NCBI GenBank assembly: GCA_039707465.1
Contig: CM077647.1
Location: 173,104,663-173,168,662, forward strand
Length of the DNA: 64,000 nucleotides
Direction: 5' to 3'
Source of the DNA: Rhabdophis nuchalis
Lineage: Eukaryota; Chordata; Lepidosauria; Squamata; Natricidae
This document shows positions 55,301 through 64,000 of the stretch, piece after piece. The first letter of the stretch is position 1. Every line of letters begins with the position of its first letter. The position numbers were made by a program, and so were the translations under genes. The notes beneath the pieces are model-generated. The model was not told the origin of the DNA, ran no database searches, and saw only the letters and a program-made list of their open reading frames with translations.

Positions 55301-55955
55301 CACACAGATAGAGAGACAGAGAGAGGCACAGACTCAGAGAGAGACAGGGAGGGAGGGAGGGAGGGAATCAGAGAGAGTGACAGACACACACAGAGAGACA
55401 GAGAGATGGAGGGAGAGAAAGATAGACAGAGACACAGATTGAGTGATTAAGTGAGTGAATGCGAGACAGACAGACAGACAGACACACACACACATAGAGT
55501 GACAGAGATGGGCAGACGAAGGAGAGAGAGACACAGATAGAGAGAGAGAAAGAAAAAGAGAAAAAAGAGAAAGAAAGAAAAAGAAAGTGGTAGAGAGAGA
55601 GAGAGAGAAAGACAGAGAAAGAGAGAAAGAAAGAGAGACAGAAAGGAAAGAAAGAAAGAGAAAAAAGAAAAAGAGAGAGAAAGAGAGAGAGAAAGAAAGA
55701 GAGAAAGAAAAAGAGACAGAAAGAAAGAGAGAGAAAGAAAGAGAAAGAAAGAGAGAAAGAGAGAGAGAGAAAGAAAGAAAGAGAAAGAGAAAAAAAGAAA
55801 GAGAGAGAAAGAAAGAAAGAGAGAGAGAAAAAGAGAGAGAGAAAGAGAAAGAAAGAGAAAGAAAGAAAGAAAAAGAGAGAAAGAGAGAAAGAGGGAAAGA
55901 AAAAAAGAAAGAAAGTGAGAGAGAAAGGGAAAGAAAGAGAAAGAGAAAGAAAGAG

Positions 55956-56002
<47 letters not shown>

Positions 56003-56095
56003 AATAAAGAGAGAGAGAAAGAAAGGGAAATAAAGAGAGAGAGAAAGAGAGAAAGAAAGAAAGAAAGAGAGAAAGAAAGAGGGAGAGAGAGAGAG

Positions 56096-56158
<63 letters not shown>

Positions 56159-56159
56159 A
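55301..56159. repeat. Long polypurine (GA/GAAA) tract
   Basis: About 860 bp, purine-rich on the + strand, with very few pyrimidines from 55550 to 56158. It ends in a perfect (GAAA)n. Its edge sequence ('accacaattgagcc...ttggttgctaacc') matches the sequence bordering the TTTC tract inside the hAT-like element at 51114, so it probably grew within a similar element. The long open frames in it are repeat artefacts. Confidence 0.92.
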
Positions 56160-56345
56160 CTTATGACCACAATTGAGCCCAAAAGTTTGGTTGCTAACCA
56201 AGACCATTGTTAAGTGAGTTTCACATTTTCCAAGTTGGCCACGCCCACCCAGTCACATGACTGCTGAGCCACTCAGCCGGTCCGCAGAATTTTCTTTAAA
56301 ATGAAACCGGTCCCTGGTGCAAAAAAGGTTGGGGACCCCTGTTCT
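56160..56345. mobile_element. hAT-like element fragment
   Basis: Contains 'ttggttgctaaccaagaccattgttaagtg' and ends 'aaggttggggacccctg', a terminal sequence shared with hAT-like MITEs. Left end not resolved. Confidence 0.5.
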
Positions 56346-56399
56346 AGGGGACCCCTAAGGGACCCTGCTTCCCAGTATTAAACCATAAGGTGATTATTG

Positions 56400-56933
56400 G
56401 CCTCCTGAACAATGTATCCTGTTATTCCCGGTTACAAGTGATTCTCATCTTGAGGAAACATCTGGACCTAAAGAATTTCCTCAGAGAATTAGGAAAATGT
56501 GTCCTCTCCTCACCTTGGACACCAGGGGGCAATGTTGACACATGAAACTCCATGGCTTATGGGTGAGAGTGGAGGAGGGAATAAGTCAATTCTAGATAGA
56601 TATTGCCTAATTTTCGAGGTGTGACAGTTGTTATTTCTGTCTTTGTTCCTTGAAAAGTTGATGGCTTGGTTAGCACTTTTGTCAGTTTGGGTTTCTTCAA
56701 TGTAACAATGTTAGGGGAAAAGGTTCTTTCCTATTCAAATTATTCCCAGTGCAGGTTTTCTTTATCTTATCTTTAAACACTTCCTTAACTGTGAAGATTT
56801 TCCAGATGTGGATTTAATTACTGCAGTCTAACCCTAACCCTATAGGTTAGGTGGATAAAAAATGGCAAATCTAGCATAAACATCTAATGAACCATAATAA
56901 TAAAACATTCCTGTCTTGATTCTCTCTGTGTGT

Positions 56934-56972
<39 letters not shown>

Positions 56973-57190
56973 AGTTCTTAATTGTGAATTGAAAACCCTG
57001 TTTCTAATGTGTGTGCAAAGAAATCCTTAGATGAATGTCACGAGGGGCTCTTTTATCTGTAGCAATAAGGAGACCAGGGCCCAATTTCCACTTTAGCCAT
57101 GCGGTTTCCCCACAACCCAAAATTTGAACACTTTCCTGAATCCATTTCTGTTGATTTGATTCTGCTCCGTTCACCAGAGGAAAGGAAAAT
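56400..57190. repeat. Duplicated flank A upstream of leader relic
   Basis: Contains the 3' block (56440-56620) and pre-promoter sequence. The whole of 56440-57480 recurs at 61978-63190. Includes CCCTAACCCTAT (56828), a chance telomere-like run shared by both copies. Confidence 0.75.
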
Positions 57191-57193
57191 AAA

Positions 57194-57239
57194 AAGATTC
57201 TGCAGCCAAAGTTGGCCTTTTTGCTAGTAGTTTTTGGAG
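57194..57239 (+). pseudogene. IGHV: Leader-only IGHV relic A
   Basis: A group D leader exon (compare VH-14) whose start codon reads AAG instead of ATG and whose Trp codon is CAG. It retains the exon end GGAG and a GT donor. No V exon follows: the intron runs through a CCTT microsatellite into another unit's upstream flank (57310-57400). Shares the start-codon change with relic B, so the lesion preceded the duplication. Confidence 0.8.
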
Positions 57240-57267
57240 GTAACACTTCACTCCTTCATTTTCTCTT

Positions 57268-57700
57268 CTTTCCTTCCTTCCTTTCTTCGTTCCTTCCTTC
57301 CCTTCCTCCTTCCCTCCTTTTAATTTTTATGCTGCCTATCTTAATTTATCAACTCAAGGCATATGATAAAAACACCACACAAAACAGCATCTAAAACAAA
57401 AATGAGTTCCTGGGGGCTGGGGAAGGCAGAAATGAACAAAAAAAGAATTTTGTTTCCCCCCCCCCCCAATCAGCCCCCAGGATCACTCTATAAGCCTCCT
57501 GAAGGCTATCCATGCCCTTTTCTTGCAAAAAAAGAAAATAAAGAAAGAAAAACAGGCCTATTTTCGTTAAAAACCGGCTGTTTTGGGGGGGATTGCAGAG
57601 TGCAAAAACATTTTTTAAAAAATTTGCCTCTTCAACACCTTGGTGCATCTTATATTCCAAAAAATACGGTATTTAAAAATCAACTGTGCAGGGAGTGTGC
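57268..57700. other. Microsatellite and upstream flank
   Basis: CCTT-type array (57270-57318), then the shared 'acaccacacaaaacagcatc' block and unclassified sequence with a C10 run (57458). Confidence 0.5.
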
Positions 57701-57751
57701 AAGGACAAGTATGAAACCCCTGCTCTGAGGGAATATTTTATCTCAACCAAT

Positions 57752-57759
57752 ATGTAAAT
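57752..57759 (+). promoter_or_regulatory. Octamer-like promoter element of VH-13
   Basis: ATGTAAAT in the context 'ctcaaccaat', 131 bp before the ATG. Confidence 0.75.
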
Positions 57760-57889
57760 GAGGGCACAATTTCCCCTTTAAAGGCAACAGTCGGTTTCCC
57801 TTTTCCAGCAACACCCACCAACACAAAGTTTGCGCATTTTCTCAAATTCTCTCCTTTGAATTTCCCTCCATTTGTTAGAGGGAGCCAAA

Positions 57890-58325
57890 ATGACCCTGTG
57901 GCTGAACTTGGTACTCTTTCTTGCATCCCTTGGAGGTAATGTTTCCTTTTATGTGGAGGTTCCTTCCATTTGCTATTCCTGTATATAGGAGACCTCACTG
58001 AAGCATCTTTTTTTAGGTGTCCAATCTGAGGTTCAATTGGTGGAGTCTGGAGGGGAAGTGAGAAGACCTGGGGAGTCCCTCCGTCTCTCCTGCCAAGCCT
58101 CTGGATTCACCTTCAGCAGCTATCGCATGAACTGGGTGAGACAGGCTCCAGGAAAAGGCCTGGAATGGGTGGCCTACATAAGTACATCCTCATCATACAT
58201 TTACTACTCAGACAAAGTCAAGGGCCACTTCACCATCTCCAGGGATGATTCCAATAGTCTGTTGTATCTGCAAATAAACAGCCTCAAGGCAGAGGACACA
58301 GCTGTCTATTACTGTGTGAGAGAGA
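57890..58325 (+). CDS. IGHV: VH-13: IGHV segment, open, group C leader
   Basis: Ig heavy-chain V segment. Exon 1 is 57890-57935 ([16 protein letters not shown]), the intron 81 bp, and the V exon 58017-58325. Framework 1 has Glu for Asp (SGGEVRRP). [52 protein letters not shown] and YYCVR are present. CDR2 is Ser/Tyr-rich. No lesion; RSS good. Likely functional. Leader and flanks are close to VH-12. Confidence 0.94.
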
Positions 58326-58364
58326 CACAGTGAGAGGAAGTGAATCTGAAGCCCATCAAGAACT
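58326..58364 (+). promoter_or_regulatory. RSS of VH-13, 23-bp spacer
   Basis: CACAGTG, 23-bp spacer, TCAAGAACT (58356-58364). Confidence 0.9.
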
Positions 58365-58583
58365 TTCTCTTCTGAGCAGCTTATTCTTATTTACACTCAG
58401 TCCCTTTTCTTTTTCTTTTTTCAATATCATCAAATTTCATCATCATTTTGGATCTGGGTCTGTCTTCCTGCTTTGTTGTCACTATTTGGTGTTTAATCTT
58501 AAACATGATGTTGACATGACATTTGATATTTGACATGATGTGCTCCATAAACATTCAAATCCATCAGCTTCTTTCCTCTACAA

Positions 58584-58920
58584 CAGTGCTTCTCAATTAT
58601 TTTCTGTCATGCCCCCCCTAGGAAGAAGAAAACATTTCGCGCCCCCCACGCGACTGTAAATAGTATCATTTGTCTATAAAATTGTTATAAGTACACCTCT
58701 GCATAACACTGTATCCTTATTAACGTATAAGAGAATAAAAAAAGAAAGAAATGTGGATCAATTTACAACAAAGAATAGCTTTATTAATTGTAGCAGAAAA
58801 GATTTAAAGTGCATTAGAAATTTTAAAAAAATTAAATCCTTTGCCGAGGTCAAACGCGCCCCCCTTTACGGAGCCTCGCGCCCCCCCTGGGGGGCCCGCC
58901 CCACTATTTGAGAAGCACTG
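58584..58920. mobile_element. 337-bp hAT-like element with perfect 8-bp TSD
   Basis: Termini CAGTGCTTCTCAA and TTGAGAAGCACTG; CTCTACAA flanks both ends (58576-58583, 58921-58928). It lies in the 3' flank of VH-13 and is absent from the homologous VH-12 flank. GC-rich subterminal C-runs. Confidence 0.93.
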
Positions 58921-59267
58921 CTCTACAAGGACACGAAACGAATCCTGCGGTTTCATCTTGTGGAATTGTAGATTTTGGAATGTGACTACAGAAAGGAATT
59001 TCAGCTGCCCTACTTGAACATGGCAAAGCAAGAATTCAATTCAATCAAATGTGAGGCAACTCATGGTATGAATAATGAAAGCATTTTTCATGCTGATAAG
59101 AACCAGCCCAAGTTTATGTGCTTGTCTTCATATTTAAAAAATCTATAATGTGAATGCAGAAATTATTTGTTATCCATTAAGGGACTATACAAAAAAAAAG
59201 TGGTATATCTGAGACATATTTGTGACATTTCAAATCAGTTAATAAAAAATGACTCCAATATAATATA

Positions 59268-59519
59268 ATTAATCTAATCTAATCTAATCTAATCTAATCT
59301 AATCTAATCTAATCTAATCTAATCTAATCTAATCTAATCTAATCTAATCTAATCTAATAATCTAATCTAATCTAATCTAATCTAATCTAATCTAATCTAA
59401 TCTAATCTAATCTAATCTAATCTAATCTAATCTAATCTAATCTAATCTAATAATATAATATAATATAATATAATATAATATAATATAATATAATATAATA
59501 TAATATAATATAATATAAT
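59268..59519. repeat. (AATCT)n then (AATAT)n satellite
   Basis: About 180 bp of AATCT pentamers, one interruption near 59356, then about 70 bp of AATAT. Confidence 0.97.
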
Positions 59520-59596
59520 GGAAGGGAATAACAGAGTTGGAAGGGACCTTAGAAGTCTTCTAGTCCAACACTCTACTTAGGCAGGAAACCCTATAA
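59520..59596 (-). mobile_element. CR1-family LINE 3' end, minus strand
   Basis: Short reverse copy ('agagttggaagggacc', 'ggcaggaaaccctata'). Confidence 0.7.
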
Positions 59597-59730
59597 CCGT
59601 GATGGCGAACCTGTGGCACGCATGCCATAGGTGGCACGCAGAGCCATTTCTTAGGGCACACAAGGTGTTGCCCTGTCAGCTGGCCAGCTGATTTCAGCCT
59701 TCAGAGGCTTCCCTGAAGCTTTGGGAAATA
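59597..59730. mobile_element. hAT-like element fragment (GTGATGG family)
   Basis: Begins 'gtgatggcgaacctgtggcac', as at 893. The other end was not found. Confidence 0.55.
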
Positions 59731-60215
59731 TTTAGATCCCCCTTTTCTTTGGTCATAGGTAGATACTTCAGGATCTCGTTTGCTTGGTTCAAGTATTTTT
59801 ATTTGGTCTTGTTTTTTGGTCTTCAGCAAGTTCTTTAGCGTCTTCCACGGTCTCCCCACACAAATACCCACATACACTTTTTAATTATAATACAGCTTAA
59901 AAATAAAATAAAATAAAAGAACCCACTCCTATCTCTTATATAGGAATTCCTGAGGGGTGGTTTTCTTTTTTTTAAATTTTAAAATACAAATTTTGCAATT
60001 CCTTACATTTAGTCTAGTCGTTTATTTCATGTGTTGTGTATCAGCTTCTCATTTATTTACCTTGTTTTATCGGGCTAAAAATCTGGCTCACTCTGTAATA
60101 AACAATAATGATAAAATTTCTCTCTCTATCTCTCCCTGGAAAAATCATGTATCTAATGTATGTGCGAAGAAATGTATAGGTGAATGCCCTGATCAGCTCT
60201 TTTATCTGAAGCAAT
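59731..60215. other. Upstream flank of VH-14
   Basis: No gene. From about 60140 it matches the pre-promoter of the group D relics ('aatgtgtgcgaagaaat'). Confidence 0.5.
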
Positions 60216-60223
60216 ATGTAAAT
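60216..60223 (+). promoter_or_regulatory. Octamer-like promoter element of VH-14
   Basis: ATGTAAAT, 114 bp before the leader. Confidence 0.75.
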
Positions 60224-60336
60224 CAGGGCACAATTTCCCCTTTAAAGCAGCCAGGTGGTTTCCTGCATCACCACGTTTGAGCAATTCCCTGTATCTTTTC
60301 TGTTTGATTCCACTCCATTCCTTAGAGGGAGCAACA

Positions 60337-60766
60337 ATGATTCTGTGGCCAAAATTCATCTTCTTACTAGCAGTCCTTCGAGGTAAGGCTTCCCCTTATA
60401 GCATTTCCTTCAGTTGATGGTCCTTCTATACCGAGATGTCATTGAGACCCATTTCTCTCTAGGTGTCCAGTCAGAGGCCCAGCTAGTGGAGTCTGGAGGG
60501 GATATGAGAAGACCTGGAGAGTCCATCCATCTCTCCTGCCAAGCCTCTGGATTCACTTTCAGCAGCTCTGACATGGGCTGGGTGAGACAGGCTACAGGGA
60601 AAGGTTTACAATGGGTGGCATACATAAACACTGCTTTAAGTACGTACTACTCAGACAAAGTCAAGGGACGCTTCACCATCTCCAGGGACAATGCCAAAAG
60701 CCAGCTGTATCTGCAAATGAACAATCTGAGACCAGAGGACACAGCTGTCTATTACTGTGTGAGAGA
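60337..60766 (+). CDS. IGHV: VH-14: IGHV segment, open, group D leader
   Basis: Ig heavy-chain V segment. Exon 1 is 60337-60382 ([16 protein letters not shown]), the intron 80 bp, and the V exon 60463-60766. Sequence: [69 protein letters not shown]. Changes from neighbours are Met for Val in DMRRP, Thr for Pro (QATGKG) and Gln for Glu before Trp47. It is the only open member of the leader group that also gave VH-6 and the two relics. Confidence 0.94.
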
Positions 60767-60805
60767 CACAGTGGGAGGAAGTGAATCTGAAGCCCGTGAA
60801 GAACT
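60767..60805 (+). promoter_or_regulatory. RSS of VH-14, 23-bp spacer
   Basis: CACAGTG, 23-bp spacer, TGAAGAACT (60797-60805). Confidence 0.85.
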
Positions 60806-61413
60806 TTCTCTCCTTCTGACCAGCTAATGGTTATTTACCCTCAGTCTTTTTATTGCTTTCCTTGCGTAATTTCCTCAGTTTCCTACTTTCCTACATGTTA
60901 TTCATTTTCATTTCCTTCTCCATTAATTAATACTCTGCTTAAACCTGAGACTCTATCCTTCTCAAATCTGTATACATTCTCCTGATTCTTGAAGCTTTCT
61001 CCCCTCAACTGGGCAGTGCCAAGACAATTGCAAATCTCTACTGTCATGAAGCCTTCTAGATCTGTATATTTTGGTCTGTGTTCTTGCCTTTTTGTAACTG
61101 ATTGATGGTTATAATTACCACCAATTATAAATCACGAGATAGTTTGACATGTTGAGGTCTATATACCAACTTTGGGGTATGGGACACATTCTCTTCCCTC
61201 AACATTTTTAGTCTACAAGGAAAGGAAACAAATTCTCCTCTAATAGATTTTGATGTTACTACAGACAAGAAATTCAGCAGCACAGCTTCCCAATTGCAAT
61301 ACAAGAATTCTACTTAATCAAACGTAAGCCTAGCCATTATATGAAATACTAGCAATATTTGTCTTGATATTCATAAAGATATTCCCCTATTGAAGTGTGT
61401 ATGTGAATGTAAG

Positions 61414-61448
<35 letters not shown>

Positions 61449-61455
61449 ATACATA
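60806..61455. other. 3' flank of VH-14
   Basis: No gene; a (GT)n run at 61417-61445. Confidence 0.5.
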
Positions 61456-61459
61456 CTAG

Positions 61460-61912
61460 GGGTGGGTTCCTACCAGTTCTAACCTCTCCTATAGAAGAGG
61501 TTCCACAAATCTACAGTACCCTTTAGAACCGGTTCCAGCTCCCTCCCCCAGCCCATCCATACATCATCCAGATGAAGAGGAATTCTGGGAGTTGAAGTCC
61601 AAGAGTCTTAAAGCTGTCAAGTTTGAACACCCCTGGTTTTTTTTCCTAAAGTGTTAGGGGTGCAAGGGTCTGGTAACCTGACAGCTTGAAGACTTGCGTG
61701 CTTCAAATGCCAGAGTTCCTGAGCCAACACTTTGGTTGCTAAGCAAGAGGGTTGTTAAGTGAATTTCACAACATTTTAAAAATTGGCCACACCCACCCAG
61801 TCATATGACTGCCAAGCCACGCCCACCCAGTCATATGGCCAGCAAGCCACTCCCACAAAGCAGGCCACACCTACAGAAGAGATTCTAACAAATTTTTGAA
61901 ACACACCACTGA
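61460..61912. mobile_element. hAT-like element (GGTGGGTTTC family)
   Basis: Left 'ggggtgggttcctacc', right 'tttgaaacacaccactg' and 'ttggttgctaagcaagag' inside, as in the elements at 51114 and 56160. No clear target duplication. Confidence 0.6.
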
Positions 61913-61977
61913 TAGATACTGTACATACATACATACACATTCACACACACACAATGCAAAAATCTGAAAATGAAACT

Positions 61978-62870
61978 TTAGGATGATCTTTCTAAACATC
62001 CAAACTGCCATTCACATCTTGAGGAAACATCTGGACCTAAATAATCTCCTCAGAGAATTAGAAAAATGTGTCCTCCGCTCACTTTGGACACCAGGGGGCA
62101 ATGTTGACACACGAAACTCCATGGCTTATAGGGGAGGGAATAAATCAATTCTAGTTAGATATCGTCTAATTTCCGAGGTGTGACAATTGTTATTTCTGTG
62201 TTTCTTCCCTGAAAAGTGGATGGCTTGGTTACTACTCAGTCATTTTGGGTTTCTCCAATGTAAGAAGGTCAAGGGAAAAGGTTCTTCCTTATTTAAATTA
62301 TTTCCAGTGCAGTTTTTTCTTTACCTTTTTTTAACAGATTGAGTTAGAAGGGACCTTACAGGTCATCTAGTCCAACCCCCTGCCCAAGCAGGACACCCTA
62401 CATGTGCCTCTAGAATTGAACTCACAACCTCCTGCTTGTGAGGCAAGAGCTCCACCTCTAGGCCACAACAGCTGTAAAGTTTTCCAGATGTGGACTTAAT
62501 TACAGCAGTATAACCCTAACCCTATAGGTTAGGTGGATAAAAAATGGCAAATCTAGCATAAAATTCTGGATCATTATGTAATGAACCATAATAATAAAAC
62601 ATTCCTGTCTTGATTCTCTCTGTGTGTGTTGTGTGTGTGTGAGAGAGAGAGGTTCTTAATTGTGAATTGAAAACCCTGTTTCTAATGTGTGTGCAAAGAA
62701 ATTCTTAAATGAATATCATGAGGGGCTCTTTTTTCTGTAGCCATAAGGAGACCAGGGCCCAATTTTCACTTTGACCAGGTGGTTTCCCCACTACCCAAAT
62801 TTGAACACTTTCCTGAATCCATTTCTGTTGATTTCATTCTGCTCCATTCATCAGAGGAAGGAGGGAGGAA
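61978..62870. repeat. Duplicated flank B
   Basis: Close copy of 56440-57190, with an inserted SINE/CR1-like block at about 62337-62475 ('gagttagaagggaccttacaggtcatctagtcc') absent from copy A. Confidence 0.75.
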
Positions 62871-62916
62871 AAGATTCTATAGCCAAAGTTGGCCTTTTTG
62901 CTAGTAGTTTTTGGAG
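62871..62916 (+). pseudogene. IGHV: Leader-only IGHV relic B
   Basis: Same AAG start as relic A, plus an in-frame TAG at codon 4. The exon end GGAG and GT donor remain. No V exon follows; a CCTT-type array and upstream flank come next. Confidence 0.8.
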
Positions 62917-63195
62917 GTAATGCTTCACCCCTTTATTTTCTCTTCTGTCTTTCCTTCCTTTCTTTCCTTTGTTCCTTCCTTCCTTCTTTCCTTCCTTTGT
63001 TCCTTCCTTCCTTCCTTTTAATTTTTATGCTGCCTATCTGAACAAATCAACTCTAGGCAAGTAACACATGATAAAAACACCACACAACATAGCATCTAAA
63101 ACATAGAGCTCCTGGGGCCTGGGGAAGGCAGAAATGAACAAAAAAGGGTTGTGTTTTGCTTGTTATTGCCCTCCCCCCCAGCCTCACAGGAGCAC
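62917..63195. other. Duplicated flank B, continued
   Basis: CCTT/TTTG-type array (62947-63018) and the shared 'acaccacacaacatagcatc' block; matches 57242-57480. No gene. Confidence 0.55.
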
Positions 63196-64000
63196 TCTAT
63201 AATAATAATAATAATAATAATAATAGTTTAATTTCTTGACCGCTCCTCTCCCCATAGGGACTCGGAGCGGTGCACAGGGAAACTAAAAACCATAAATATA
63301 CAATCAAAAACATCTTAAAAACAAATTAAATAGTACCTGTGCTAAAATACCCAATCTGAACTAAAATTCCCACTATACACTAAAACCCCATAGAGAGAGA
63401 CTATCCCAGACCGGCCAAGCAGAAAAAATATGTTTTTAATTTCAGACGGAAGGAGCGGAGGTCCGTGGTCGTTCTAATGTCGGGGGGAAGGTCATTCCAG
63501 AGGGCAGGGCCTGCCACAGAGAGAGCCCTTCCCCTGGGCGTCGCCCGCTGACAAAGTCTAGTGGACGGCACCCGGAGAAGTCCCTCTCTGTGGGAGCGAA
63601 TCGGCCGTGAGGAAGTATGGGGCAGGATCCGATCCCGCAAATAGCTAGGTCCCGAGCCATGGAGCGCTTTAAAGATGATAATTAGTACCTTGAAGCGCAC
63701 CCGGAAGACGACAGGCAGCCAGTGCAGCTCGCGCAGGAGAGGTGTTACATGGGTAAACCTAGAGGTACCCAGGATTGCCCGCGCGGCTGCATTCTGGACC
63801 ATCTGCAGTCTCCGGGTGCACCTCAAGGGAAGCCCCATGTAGAGAGAGTTACAATAGTCCAGTCGAGATGTCACGAGAGCATGAGTGACTGTGCGAAGGG
63901 CGTCCCGATCCAATAGGGGGCGCAACTGGCGAACCAGGCGAACCTGGTAAAACGCCCTCCTAGCCACGGCTGTCACTTGATCTTCCATGGACAGCCGGGC
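63196..64000 (-). mobile_element. CR1/L3-type LINE, minus strand, runs off the window
   Basis: (AAT)n tail at 63199-63225, 3' UTR, then an open C-terminal ORF2 fragment from 63988 down to 63401 (MEDQVTAVARRAFYQ ... GPALWNDLPPDIRTTTD). The 5' part lies beyond the window. Confidence 0.9.

Noticed and set aside
55334..56207. Long open frames in the GA-rich tract (Phe/Leu/Ser or Arg/Glu/Lys repeats) on both strands.
   Set aside because: They are translations of microsatellite DNA; composition and repeat period explain them fully.
56828..56840. CCCTAACCCTAT, a telomere-like repeat, also at 62514.
   Set aside because: Only two units and inherited by duplication; no interstitial telomere.

Overview
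The window is a stretch of an immunoglobulin heavy-chain variable (IGHV) locus from a squamate reptile. All V segments lie on the + strand. A snake is my best guess, because of the dense CR1/L3-type LINE 3' ends, the (ATCT)n arrays and the microsatellite load; this is inference, not proof. I label the segments VH-1 to VH-14 in window order. Each complete unit has an octamer-like promoter element (ATGTAAAT), a first leader exon of 43-46 nt, an intron of about 80-87 bp, a V exon coding a clan III-like domain ([12 protein letters not shown]...[13 protein letters not shown]...YYCAR), and a 3' recombination signal sequence (RSS).

Ten segments have open coding exons: VH-1, 2, 4, 8, 9, 10, 11, 12, 13 and 14. 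VH-3 (5'-truncated), VH-5 (three lesions plus a Ty3/Gypsy insertion in CDR2), VH-6 (stop, splice and promoter defects) and VH-7 (leader exon split by a CR1 LINE) are pseudogenes. Two leader-only relics, one orphan promoter and one apparent 'ghost' locus record deleted V genes. Leader sequences fall into four groups: A MVLWQN..., B MLLWLN..., C MxxWLNLV..., D MxLWPK.... The V exons are much more alike than the leaders and flanks.

The intergenic DNA is a tandemly duplicated flank (shared blocks around each V, a tRNA-type SINE, an (ATCT)n array about 400 bp downstream) into which many mobile elements have inserted: CR1/L3-type LINEs on both strands, a second CR1 family, L1 ORF2 and R4-like LINE fragments, a decayed BEL/Pao element (7.5-10.5 kb), a full-length 5.15 kb Gypsy element with two 351-bp LTRs (17.0-22.2 kb), several non-autonomous hAT-like elements with 8-bp target duplications, and three ORF1-only L1 relatives resembling 'half-L1' elements. 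Very long microsatellites and an 860-bp polypurine tract are interspersed.

Layout: 0-2.6 kb CR1 and TAGG repeats; 2.7-4.8 kb VH-1 and VH-2; 5.7-11.3 kb CR1, BEL/Pao and a chimeric retro-sequence; 11.5-17 kb VH-3, half-L1, VH-4, VH-5; 17-22 kb Gypsy; 22.3-28.8 kb VH-6, TAGG satellite, CR1, VH-7; 29-34 kb flank, half-L1; 34-39 kb VH-8 and VH-9; 39-44 kb nested transposons; 44-53 kb VH-10, 11, 12; 53-57 kb repeats and orphan promoter; 57-61 kb leader relic, VH-13, VH-14; 61-64 kb second relic and CR1.

The most striking observation is VH-9: its promoter, leader and V exon look intact, but an 11-bp deletion has turned its 23-bp RSS spacer into exactly 12 bp. This could change its recombination partner from DH to JH. 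No D, J or constant-region exon was seen.
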